Below are positions 51,894 through 60,229 of a DNA stretch of 64,000 nucleotides, piece by piece. The translations under genes and the position numbers were made by a program. This stretch comes from Anaerolineaceae bacterium. Its GTDB lineage: Bacteria > Chloroflexota > Anaerolineae > Aggregatilineales > Phototrophicaceae. The stretch is from positions 62,001-126,000 of the forward strand of contig NZXX01000001.1 of the NCBI GenBank assembly GCA_002702065.1, in the 5' to 3' direction. A model generated the notes under the pieces. That model ran no database searches, was not told where the DNA came from, and saw only the letters and a list, made by a program, of their open reading frames with translations. Each line of letters starts with the position of its first letter. Positions within the stretch are counted from its first letter, which is position 1.

Positions 51894-54800
51894 TTATATC
51901 CTGGCGATAGGTAAGGTAAAAATAAAACATGCGCCCGGCAGGTCACAGTCATCGTCAATGCGGATGGTGCCGCCGTGACGTTCAATCGCCACTTTGACGA
52001 AGTTCAGGCCCAGTCCGTGACCTTTGTGGCCGCGCCGGGGTTCCTGGCCAGGGACCCGACGAAATCGCTCGAAAATGTCACTGCGCCGCTGGGGTGGGAT
52101 ACCCGGGCCAGAGTCTGCCAGCCGCACCTCGATCCATTTCCCCGGTTCCAGCACTTTTGCTGTCAGTTGAATGATGCCGCCTGTGGGGGTGTAGCGCACC
52201 GCGTTATCCAGCAGGTTGATGAGCGTACGCTCGATTTTCTCCCGGTCAACGTCGACGGGTGGCAAGTCATCGGGGAAGGTGGCTTTCAATTGAATGTCCG
52301 CTTTTTGCGCCGAAATCATGATGGCGTTGAAGGCGGTATCGACCAGAACAGGCAGGGTCGTGTTCTCGCGTTTGAGTTCCAGGCCGGGGCGCTGCATGCG
52401 GGAAATATCGAGCAGAGTCTCGACCAGCCGCAGCAGCCGGAAGGCGTTATCTCTGGAAGTGGAAATGAGAATGGCATTGTCGTCATTGTCTTCAGGGATA
52501 CCCAACCGGGGCAGCACGAGTTCCATAGCGCTCTGCATGGCCCCCAGCGGGCCGCGCAGGTCATGCACAACCATATCGGTAAAATCCTCGCGCTGTTCTT
52601 CCAGCAGGCGGGCCTCGGTAATGTCGCGCAGCACCAGCAAACGCCCGGTGATCTGCCCCTGTTCATCCCGAACGGGCAGGCCCACTTCCTCGATATACAA
52701 CGTGCTGCTGCCGTTCTGGCGTTGGAGTTCGCGTCGGGTTTCCGCTTCGGGGTGGGTGCGCAGCGTATTGACCAGCAAGTTTACATCCTGATGATCGTAC
52801 GCTTTCGTCCCGTTGTTTTCGATATGCGCGCCGAGTACATCGGGGAAATGCTGCCCAATGTGGTGGCGCAGGTCCATACCCAGCAGATACTCCGCGGATG
52901 GGTTGGTTTCGATGAGCAATACGTCGCAGTCGAGCAAGATCAGACCATCACGTGTCGAGTCGAGAATCGCCCGCATCTGGTCGCGCCCGGCCCGAATGCG
53001 CTCGTGCAAACCGGCATTTTCCAGGTGGCCGATGGCCTGGCTGGCCAGCAGATCAATGGTATTCGTATCCCGCTCGATGAACTGCCGATGATCGTCAAAG
53101 CCCAGGAAGATAATATAGCGTACTTCAAGCGCCCGTTTCAGCGGGACGGCGACCGCACTCGCATAATCGAAAACTTCGGTTTCGCTGTAAGCCGGGTGAT
53201 CATGCACGTCGAGCAGATGCACGACCTGCCCGGTCCTGCCGGCTTCGATGGCCAGATCATGCGGTAATGTTTCCTGGGCCTGAACGCTGTTTTGTTCGCT
53301 GTACCACAACTTTGCCAGGGTGCGTACCTGATTCCCCTCATATTCGTACAGCACTGCCTGATCCCCTTGCAGCAGTTGCAGGGCGGTTTCGAGGATTTCG
53401 TGCCCCACCGACCGAATATCATCAGCGCTCACCAGCCAGATCGAAAGCTCGCGCAGGCTTCGCAACAATTCAATTTCGTGCTGGCGATCTTCGACAAACC
53501 GGGCGTTTTCAATACTCATGACCGCGTGCCCGGCCAGGCTGGAAAGAAAACCGGCCTGCTCGGTACTGAACGCGTTCAACTGTTGGCTTTCTACCGTGAG
53601 TGCGCCCACCACTTCGCCAGATTTCAGCATCGGCACACCGATTGAGGATCGGTATTGATCGCCATAATCGGACTGGTAAAAGTCTGCTGCCTGATTATTC
53701 GGCACGATGACTGTTTGCCCGGTGGCCAGCACATAACCGGGCAGGCCTTCATGACGTTGCCTGGAGAGGTAGCGCGGTTCGGTCAGGCCATCTTCAATGC
53801 GACGCTCAATCGTCCACATTTCGCCGGTATCCGTCTCCAGCGCCAGCACCACCAGCCCGGCATCGGTCGCATGAACGGCTGCCTCAAGCACATGGTCAAT
53901 GATCTGCTGGAAATCCAGCGAACTGGAAACCTGCTGGGCGATGTCCTCAATGATGCTGGCCTGGGTCAGGCGTCGGTTGAGTTCGCGCTGGGTCCGTTCG
54001 TACAGGCGTACATTATTAATCTGGGTGGCAATCTGATTGGTTGCCATTTCAACGAACTGCCACTCTCGTGTGTCGAAGTGCCGGGGTTCCCGGCTGCCCA
54101 GCAGCACGGCGCCCAGGACCGTGTTGTTGGTCACCAGCGGCACCAGCGCCAGCGTAAATTCGTTGTAGGCGGTCATCTGCTCGAACATCGGCTGCGAGAG
54201 GGTGTCTTCGTTGTAATGAAAGGCATGGGCCGACGGCGATTTGGAGCGCGCCATGTGCAGCAGTTCGGGCAAAGGGTCGATGTACTGAACCGTTGAAGTG
54301 GATGATTTGTCGTTGGACGTTGCCAGCAGTTGTGCTCGCTGCGTATCGGTATCCAGCAGGATGATGGCTACCCGGCTGGCATCCGTCATCTGTTGGAGCA
54401 TATCCGCCACATCATGAACAACGGTATTCAGATCCAGGCTGGAGGTCGAAATGCGCGAAAGCTGAACCAACTGGCTCATCTCGGTCGCGTATTGTTCCAT
54501 CACGTCAAACAGGCGCACACTCTCTAGCATGGCTGCAATCTGATTCGCCAGCGTACCCAGCAGGTCAATCTCCTGTTGGGGGAAGTAGTGCGGTACATCA
54601 TAATAAGCGACCAGCGTACCTTGTGGTGACCGACCGGCGCTCAGCGGAATCATGGCGATTGCCTGGAACGACCCGGCAATGCTGGCTTTATGAAGATGGG
54701 TGTCGGCAGCGGTATCCACCTGACTGACGACCTGTGCCTGTTGAGGGATATGAGGCGGGTTTAGCGCAAGCCAGTCTTTGAATGAATCGGACAGCCCGAT

Positions 54801-56069
54801 ATTGGACTGAAGCTGAAGCGCATTGTCCTTCATCAGAAAAATGCCGATGCGCGATGCGCCCGTAATGGTATGGGCCGTACGGCAGGCCGCTTCGAGCGCG
54901 CTGTCGCGGTTGTTGCTGAACAGCACCTGATGCACCGACTCGTTGACTCGCGATAATTTGTTGACCAGATCCGCCTGGCGTGTGTAAAGGATGGCGTTTC
55001 TGACGGTAAGGCCCGCCTGATTGGCCAGTGTCTGAAGCACCTGGATTTCATCCTGACCGAAGGCATCTTCGCGCACCGTGCTCAGGACCGACATCACACC
55101 GATGACATGCGACCCAACCAGCAGGGGCACACCCAGGTAATCCATAAATGGCGCCGTAGGGGTCTCTTTTTCGATTTCCGGGTATTTATCGCGCTGGCTG
55201 GATTTCAGGTGCAGGGGCTGCTTGTGCTGAATAATATGATAGGCAGCGCCGCGATTGATCTCGCGTGCTTGCCAGTGGATGCGTTTGCCATCGGCAACGA
55301 CCAACCGAAAATCGAGCATCTGGCGTTGATCATCGTAGGTGGCAATGTAGAAGATTGAGACCTGAATCAACCGGGCGACACTCTCGTAGATGTTCCACAA
55401 GACATCATCGAGGTCCAGGTTGTCCGAGGTTAACTGGCCGACACTATTCAGCAGAGTCACTTCCTTGGCGCGCCGCTGAAGGGCTGCATTTGTGCGGTCG
55501 GTCTCGCGCGTATAGGTCGTTTGCAGGAGGAACAGGGCAATCAACAGCAGAAACAAGCCGGGGTTGTTGGTCGAGACCAGAAAGAGGATAAACAGCAGGT
55601 AGATCACCTGAAGGGCGATTTCAATTGGCGTTGGCCGGGCGATTGGCTGTCTGGTCAGGGCGAATTCAATCAGCGGGTTGGCGGTAAAACCAACCAGCAG
55701 GGCGATGCCGAGTGACAGGAGCGAAGCGGGTTGTGGATCCGTCAAAGGAACGGCTGTACCGAGCAGCGTCGCCAGAGTGGCGGTAATCAGCAGTGCCGCC
55801 AGCGTGGACAGTGTTTGCAGCAAAATCCGCCTGAAGTGTGCCAGCCGGTGCACGGCGATGGCCAATGCCATACCAACCAGCGCGACCACAGCCGCTGGCA
55901 GAATACCTAACGACGACCAGCACAGGAATATTGCCAGGGTGCGATATCCTGTCCATAAACTGCTGGTCTTATGGCTGTTTATAGTCAGTGCCAAAACAAA
56001 CAGGCTAAGACAACTACCTGCTTGTAATAGGCTAAACAGATCGGCCACGTCACCCCCCGGCGTTGGCAC
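51894..56069 (-). CDS. Very large multi-GAF membrane sensor histidine kinase (1391 aa)
   Basis: The 1391-residue kinase begins with about six transmembrane helices (residues 10-185). Five GAF-like domains follow (about 205-365, 370-520, 540-690, 705-860 and 870-1020), then a PAS-like domain (1030-1150). HisKA carries H1169 in VVHDLRGPLGAM and HATPase_c has N1289 in LLDNAVRY, with DSGPGIPP and GHGLGLNFVKVAI G boxes. The start is GTG 56069; there is no ATG nearby in frame and the Shine-Dalgarno is weak. The intergenic side faces the BTAD regulator, which is transcribed divergently, so a functional link is plausible. The five-GAF array is longer than usual. Confidence 0.9.
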   Translation of the reverse strand: MPTPGGDVADLFSLLQAGSCLSLFVLALTINSHKTSSLWTGYRTLAIFLCWSSLGILPAAVVALVGMALAIAVHRLAHFRRILLQTLSTLAALLITATLATLLGTAVPLTDPQPASLLSLGIALLVGFTANPLIEFALTRQPIARPTPIEIALQVIYLLFILFLVSTNNPGLFLLLIALFLLQTTYTRETDRTNAALQRRAKEVTLLNSVGQLTSDNLDLDDVLWNIYESVARLIQVSIFYIATYDDQRQMLDFRLVVADGKRIHWQAREINRGAAYHIIQHKQPLHLKSSQRDKYPEIEKETPTAPFMDYLGVPLLVGSHVIGVMSVLSTVREDAFGQDEIQVLQTLANQAGLTVRNAILYTRQADLVNKLSRVNESVHQVLFSNNRDSALEAACRTAHTITGASRIGIFLMKDNALQLQSNIGLSDSFKDWLALNPPHIPQQAQVVSQVDTAADTHLHKASIAGSFQAIAMIPLSAGRSPQGTLVAYYDVPHYFPQQEIDLLGTLANQIAAMLESVRLFDVMEQYATEMSQLVQLSRISTSSLDLNTVVHDVADMLQQMTDASRVAIILLDTDTQRAQLLATSNDKSSTSTVQYIDPLPELLHMARSKSPSAHAFHYNEDTLSQPMFEQMTAYNEFTLALVPLVTNNTVLGAVLLGSREPRHFDTREWQFVEMATNQIATQINNVRLYERTQRELNRRLTQASIIEDIAQQVSSSLDFQQIIDHVLEAAVHATDAGLVVLALETDTGEMWTIERRIEDGLTEPRYLSRQRHEGLPGYVLATGQTVIVPNNQAADFYQSDYGDQYRSSIGVPMLKSGEVVGALTVESQQLNAFSTEQAGFLSSLAGHAVMSIENARFVEDRQHEIELLRSLRELSIWLVSADDIRSVGHEILETALQLLQGDQAVLYEYEGNQVRTLAKLWYSEQNSVQAQETLPHDLAIEAGRTGQVVHLLDVHDHPAYSETEVFDYASAVAVPLKRALEVRYIIFLGFDDHRQFIERDTNTIDLLASQAIGHLENAGLHERIRAGRDQMRAILDSTRDGLILLDCDVLLIETNPSAEYLLGMDLRHHIGQHFPDVLGAHIENNGTKAYDHQDVNLLVNTLRTHPEAETRRELQRQNGSSTLYIEEVGLPVRDEQGQITGRLLVLRDITEARLLEEQREDFTDMVVHDLRGPLGAMQSAMELVLPRLGIPEDNDDNAILISTSRDNAFRLLRLVETLLDISRMQRPGLELKRENTTLPVLVDTAFNAIMISAQKADIQLKATFPDDLPPVDVDREKIERTLINLLDNAVRYTPTGGIIQLTAKVLEPGKWIEVRLADSGPGIPPQRRSDIFERFRRVPGQEPRRGHKGHGLGLNFVKVAIERHGGTIRIDDDCDLPGACFIFTLPIARI

Positions 56070-56627
56070 TCACGTCTGCCATTGTCCTCGTAACATGTCA
56101 AATTGATCAGGTCGGTAAAGTGAATGTTACGAAAATTGACAAAAGATTGTCGAAAGGCCTTCAATCAATCATTCTATTCAAACTATAGCATAGAAAGAAT
56201 ACAAATGTTAGCGGACTTCTTCATAAATAAGGTTATGAGGATCGATTTTTCACCAGTTATTTGACGTAAATACGATATTGTGGTATTGGTTCGGCGGCGT
56301 TGCAAAAAGTCGTTATTTTCGAAAACTCCAAAATCTGGGGCTTGTGATTTTTGTCACGTAAAACTTGTATTTTGTTAAAGATAAGTTTTATCCGGGTTCA
56401 ATTCTTCTAATAAGTTACGCAAATTCTTTCCAACACCTTGCAACCCTCGTTAAAAATCGTTAAACTAGGATAAGTAAACTGTTGTATTCTGATTGAGTTT
56501 TTATTTTCAGTGTATATTTGCTTGTAAAAGGAACCACTGTGCGGACGCTTTGTCCCTTGGTAGTGAGTTGTAATTCACAAGCACCTGGCATTGTCGTAAA
56601 ACATGCCTGCCTGGATAAGGTGTCTAT
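56070..56627. promoter_or_regulatory. Large AT-rich divergent intergenic region
   Basis: This 558-base stretch separates the giant kinase and BTAD genes. It contains GACAA-N4-TTGTC (from about 56138), a near copy TTGTTAAA (56372-56379), the tandem TCGTTAAA pair, and poly-T/poly-A runs. No ORF of note is present. It probably holds promoters for both directions. Confidence 0.6.
56438..56466 (+). promoter_or_regulatory. Promoter with direct repeats before the BTAD regulator
   Basis: TTGCAA (56438-56443) and TAAACT (56461-56466) are 17 bases apart. Two perfect TCGTTAAA copies (56447-56454 and 56457-56464) repeat with a period of 10 bases inside this span. Direct repeats of this spacing suit OmpR-type winged-helix regulators. 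Confidence 0.55.
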
Positions 56628-57929
56628 ATGATTTCACAAATTACGAACGTTACCGTTGCTGATTTTGAGCAGCGTTCTGAGGGTAAAAAAGTAATCCTGC
56701 TGTATCCCTGGACCAACTATCGTACTGTTTTTCTCGCTCATCTCCTGGAAAGTGTTGACAAAGGCTTATTGTATTATCGCATTGTCGACGAAAACCCGAG
56801 CCTAGAAACATGGCTGTCGGCGATGCTGGCAGAACTGGATCAGGTGTTGGAGGGATGGGGCACTAACCTGCAACAAGCGATCGAGTCCGGGAAGCCCAGT
56901 CAGATGGGTGAGGCGCTGGCGGCTGACCTCGCGCAGTATGCTAAAGACAATCGCATCATTTTGTTCATCGATGAGTTTGATCGGGTCCCTTTAAATGGGA
57001 AGTTTCGCGAATTCATCGAAGCGGCTGTGGCGGCGTTAGGACCAGACATACAACTGGCCTTTAGCTCCCGGCGTTTGACGTTTGAACCGTGGTATCGTAT
57101 GGTCGCCGATGGCGAAGCCTGCGTACTCGGTACCGAACTGCGCAAAAATGATGGTATGTTCACCGTCGAGCCAGCGGCACGGCCTCAACTCGAGGTTTAT
57201 GCGCTGGGGCGGGGTTATGCTATCGTCAATGGACAGATGATTACGAACTGGGATGGCGCTTTGCCGCGCAACCTGTTCTTCTACTTTATGGATAACCCTC
57301 TGGTCACCAGAGATGAGATATTTGCGACTTTCTGGCCGGACTTGTCCGTGAAGGAAGCCACCAATGTTTTCCATGTGACCAAGCGTAAAATCAGCGAACG
57401 CATCAGCATGAAGGTCGGCGACGGCAAAAGCTACGAATTGACCATGTATTCGGGCGGTTTTTACACACCGGGTGAAAAAATTGTCCGGCATTACGATGTG
57501 GCCGATTTTCAGGATTCGATTGATCGGGCGATGATCGCCACCAGCGACGAACAGGAAAAAGCGCTGCTGGCTGAGGCTATCGAATTGTATAAGGCCCCCT
57601 ACCTGCAAACCGTCGATATGCCCTGGGTGGTCGAACGGCGCGATCAGCTGCGCCAGTTATACGCCCAGACATTAATCAGCATGGCGCGTCTGCATAAACG
57701 GCGTAATGAACTCGATCACGCGTTGGGTTATTTTATTCGCGCCCTCAAGGAAACACCTGAGCGCGAAGATATTCACCGCGAAGTGATGACTATTTATCTG
57801 AAACAGGAAATGTTCCAGGATGCCCGGCGTCAGTACCGGACACTGGAAAAAATTCTGCAAGAGACACTCGGTATTGGTCCATCACGTGAGACGCGGGAAC
57901 TGTTTGACTTGATCGCGGCGCGCAGCTAG
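56628..57929 (+). CDS. BTAD-family transcriptional regulator with degenerate ATPase N-terminus
   Basis: The 433-residue protein has three parts. Residues 1-180 look like a reduced STAND-type ATPase: Walker-B-like IILFIDEFDRV (D115-E116) and the AFSSRR sensor are present, but the P-loop G-x4-GK(S/T) is missing from the place it should occupy (VILLYPWTNYRTVFLAHLL). Residues 185-285 are a winged-helix OmpR-type domain (LFFYFMDNPLVTRDEIFATF and NVFHVTKRKISERI). Residues 288-430 are a BTAD helical repeat (ALGYFIRALKETPEREDIHR and YRTLEKILQETLGIGPSRET). AAGGTG lies before the ATG. BTAD regulators activate secondary functions in Actinobacteria and Chloroflexota. Here the divergent giant kinase and the exported-protein genes on its right are candidate targets. 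Confidence 0.87.
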   Translation: MISQITNVTVADFEQRSEGKKVILLYPWTNYRTVFLAHLLESVDKGLLYYRIVDENPSLETWLSAMLAELDQVLEGWGTNLQQAIESGKPSQMGEALAADLAQYAKDNRIILFIDEFDRVPLNGKFREFIEAAVAALGPDIQLAFSSRRLTFEPWYRMVADGEACVLGTELRKNDGMFTVEPAARPQLEVYALGRGYAIVNGQMITNWDGALPRNLFFYFMDNPLVTRDEIFATFWPDLSVKEATNVFHVTKRKISERISMKVGDGKSYELTMYSGGFYTPGEKIVRHYDVADFQDSIDRAMIATSDEQEKALLAEAIELYKAPYLQTVDMPWVVERRDQLRQLYAQTLISMARLHKRRNELDHALGYFIRALKETPEREDIHREVMTIYLKQEMFQDARRQYRTLEKILQETLGIGPSRETRELFDLIAARS

Positions 57930-58543
57930 CGATACTGCCAGATCGGTGCAAAGCCGTGCCAGCGATAATCGCCGGGTGCGGCACAGGCCGGATACCCCTC
58001 AAATATACCCAGTAGTGAAATCGTCGCGGATGGCTGCCACGCATCAGGGCTTGGCAGCAGCACCGTGCCGCTGATGACATGATGTTCGGTTTGCCACGAA
58101 ACAGCGACCAGCTCATGCCCATCGGTCCCCTGGGAAATGCGGATACAGTCCGGTGCGCCCAGCAGTTCCATGACCTGCCACAGCGGCAGATGGGTTTCCA
58201 ATCGTACACCACTGACTAATCCCCGCTTATCGTAAACCACGCCGCGCAGGGTTTGCCCCGGTGTGGTCGCCGCAAAGTTAATTTGGGTCACGACCCCCCG
58301 AAATTCGACATTCATGCCGGGCAGGTGCGCGGTGATTAATCTCGGCACCGCGTCGGTTCGTGTTTCCGCCGGCGTAATCCCTGCCCAACACGGCAGCGGG
58401 CAGGTATCGAATCCCGGATTGACCTGGTCATCCACCGCAGGGTGCGGGGGCGGCGTGGTGGTGGCCAGCGACAGCCCTACCAGCACTGTGAACAACAACA
58501 GCAGCCGGATACCCCAACGTTGAACTACCAGCAACAAGGGCAA
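57926..58543 (-). CDS. Exported Cys-motif protein, third paralogue of a tandem set
   Basis: The 205-residue protein has an N-terminal hydrophobic anchor (RLLLLFTVLVGLSLA), then TCPLPCWAGITPAETRTD, a strand-rich middle, LPLWQVMELLGAPDCI and a final YPACAAPGDYRWHGF. The start is TTG (58543, 58537 or 58534); GAGG is best placed for 58537. The stop overlaps the BTAD gene end by 4 bases. The shared Cys/Trp pattern with the next two genes shows common origin, but this copy is most divergent (ITPAETR in place of IEPGRTP). Confidence 0.75.
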   Translation of the reverse strand: MPLLLVVQRWGIRLLLLFTVLVGLSLATTTPPPHPAVDDQVNPGFDTCPLPCWAGITPAETRTDAVPRLITAHLPGMNVEFRGVVTQINFAATTPGQTLRGVVYDKRGLVSGVRLETHLPLWQVMELLGAPDCIRISQGTDGHELVAVSWQTEHHVISGTVLLPSPDAWQPSATISLLGIFEGYPACAAPGDYRWHGFAPIWQYR

Positions 58544-58547
58544 ATCC

Positions 58548-59120
58548 TCATGTCAACCGCAGGGAGGCCAGTCCGCGCCAGGCAGACAAGTCGATGCACG
58601 GGTCTTTGGCCACTCTGGTAAGCACCAGCACTTCGCTGCGCCATTCCGGGTTGGAGGGGGCCGCCAGAAAATGCGAATGCACATAAATATCGTTGATTCG
58701 CCAGTACACATCAAACACGACCGGGTTGCTCTCTGTGCGCTGGTAACAGGCTGGCTCATCAAATAACAACAACAGCCGCCATAGCGGTAACGTGGCCCGC
58801 AGTTGAATCGAATAGACCAGACCGTTGCTGTCGTCGATGGTGGCGCGGTTGCCGTCTTCTGTGGGGTAGACCATGTAGGACCGGATGCCGCGCACCTGCC
58901 AGCGGCGTTCCGGGAAGCGCTGGGCGATGATATTTTGCACCGCTGCGAAGGGGGTGCGTCCCGGTTCGATGCCAATCCAGCAGGGAACCGTACACAGCGC
59001 CAGTCCATCCAGATACTGGTCCAGCAGTGGCTGGCTGTGCGCGAGGCCAACCAGCAGTCCGATGGTCAGAACGAGGACAATACCGGTAATCAGCATGAGG
59101 CGGGTCATCAGCGGGAGCAT
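58548..59120 (-). CDS. Exported Cys-motif protein, second paralogue of a tandem set
   Basis: The 190-residue protein starts at ATG 59120 (GAGG seven bases before), seven bases after the previous gene's stop. It has a signal-anchor (MLITGIVLVLTIGLLVGLA), then LCTVPCWIGIEPGRTPF, TLPLWRLLLLFDEPACY and a terminal DPCIDLSAWRGLASL. The four cysteines in these conserved positions are probably paired outside the membrane. A frame to 59189 overlaps the previous gene and is rejected. Function unknown. Confidence 0.78.
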   Translation of the reverse strand: MLPLMTRLMLITGIVLVLTIGLLVGLAHSQPLLDQYLDGLALCTVPCWIGIEPGRTPFAAVQNIIAQRFPERRWQVRGIRSYMVYPTEDGNRATIDDSNGLVYSIQLRATLPLWRLLLLFDEPACYQRTESNPVVFDVYWRINDIYVHSHFLAAPSNPEWRSEVLVLTRVAKDPCIDLSAWRGLASLRLT

Positions 59121-59127
59121 GGCGGCC

Positions 59128-59748
59128 TCATGGATAGCGGGCGAGCACAGCGTAACCTGGCCACGCCAGCGATTGGCCCGGTTTGTCACAGGGCATGGCC
59201 GAGCCGGGAGCAGGTGACCAGACAGTCAATGCGTGTGTGGGCATATCCGAATCCGCGTGCGACAGCTCCAGGCTGGACATGATGTAAACGTCATTCTGTT
59301 CCCAGAAAATATTGATTGCTCCCAGTTCCCGCCGGTTGTCGAGCCACTCGATGCAGCGTGGTTGATCGAGCAGCAGCAGCATTTGCCACAACGGCTGGAC
59401 GACGTCGAGGCGAATCAGACTGACTGTGCCTTCGCGCGCCGAAATGGACCCTGTGATATGGCGTGCAGAGACATCGATGACGTAATTGGCGAAGCGCTGA
59501 TAAGGTTGAATACTGACAGGTGCATCGGCCATATAGGTCTGAACCACATCCGCGACCTGATCGACTGGTGTGCGCCCCGGCTCCAACCCGGCCCAGCAGG
59601 GCACAGTGCAGAGTTGCAGGCCGGATTCGAGGTCAGGCAGCGGCTGCCGTTGTGTGATGGCCAGTGTCGCCAGCAGGGCCAGCGCCCAAACTGCCAGCAT
59701 GATGATGCTCAGCCGCCAGAGCAGATTTTGCATGTCGCGCAATCTCAC
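59128..59748 (-). CDS. Exported Cys-motif protein, first paralogue of a tandem set
   Basis: The 206-residue protein has an N-terminal helix (LSIIMLAVWALALLATLAI), then LCTVPCWAGLEPGRTPV, a sheet-rich middle, QPLWQMLLLLDQPRCI and the C-terminal MPCDKPGQSLAWPGYAV. Start GTG 59748 or ATG 59733 cannot be separated; neither has a Shine-Dalgarno. It heads an operon of three similar genes, which end at the BTAD gene. I recognise no named family. Confidence 0.78.
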   Translation of the reverse strand: MRLRDMQNLLWRLSIIMLAVWALALLATLAITQRQPLPDLESGLQLCTVPCWAGLEPGRTPVDQVADVVQTYMADAPVSIQPYQRFANYVIDVSARHITGSISAREGTVSLIRLDVVQPLWQMLLLLDQPRCIEWLDNRRELGAINIFWEQNDVYIMSSLELSHADSDMPTHALTVWSPAPGSAMPCDKPGQSLAWPGYAVLARYP

Positions 59749-59779
59749 ACAAGCGGATCGTTGATGTTATAGTAGCACA

Positions 59780-59799
59780 GGCTGCGCTATAATACCCGC
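59780..59799 (+). promoter_or_regulatory. -10 promoter element (TATAAT at 59788-59793) for a leaderless transcript
   Basis: GGCTGCGCTATAATACCCGC directly precedes the ATG at 59800. Transcription starting seven bases after the TATAAT would begin at the A of the ATG. Seventeen of these 20 bases occur at 1571-1590. Confidence 0.6.
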
Positions 59800-60213
59800 A
59801 TGGCAAATCAACCCAACAAGATTCCTTCCGATCATATTGGCGTATTGCTGGCTGCGACGGTGATGATTGTCGGCGGCTGGGGTGGTCTGTATACCCTGGT
59901 GACGACGACCTTGCCCCGCGTGGGCCAGCGCTGGCTGTTTTTTGTGCTGCTGCATATCGCTGTGACGGGGACGGTGCTGCCGTTTGTGCGTTACCTCAAC
60001 GTACGCTTCACCCCGATTGATGTGCCGCTGCCGCCGGGTGGTGTGCTGGTGCGCCAGAGTGTGTGGGTTGGCCTGTTTGTTGTGACCTGTGCGTGGCTGC
60101 AAATACCGCGTGTGCTCAACCCGCCCATCGCCTTTTTTATCGCGCTGGTATTCGTGGTGATCGAGGTGTTTTTGCGGTCCAGAGAAATCGCGCAGGAACG
60201 TTACGACGACTGA
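59800..60213 (+). CDS. Four-TM hypothetical membrane protein
   Basis: The 137-residue protein has four hydrophobic helices (IGVLLAATVMIVGGWGGLYTL, WLFFVLLHIAVTGTVLPF, VWVGLFVVTCAWLQI and IAFFIALVFVVIEVFL) and short loops. No family is named. There is no Shine-Dalgarno, but an immediately preceding TATAAT suggests leaderless translation. It is transcribed away from the exported Cys-motif operon. Confidence 0.78.
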   Translation: MANQPNKIPSDHIGVLLAATVMIVGGWGGLYTLVTTTLPRVGQRWLFFVLLHIAVTGTVLPFVRYLNVRFTPIDVPLPPGGVLVRQSVWVGLFVVTCAWLQIPRVLNPPIAFFIALVFVVIEVFLRSREIAQERYDD

Positions 60214-60229
60214 ACCAGATGCCTGAACC

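Noticed and set aside
51975-53267. Antisense frame of 430 codons over the giant kinase
   Set aside because: It lies wholly inside the conserved kinase domains and lacks a ribosome-binding site.
56136-56164. TTGACA near the giant kinase start as a plus-strand promoter
   Set aside because: No -10-like sequence lies 16-18 bases downstream.
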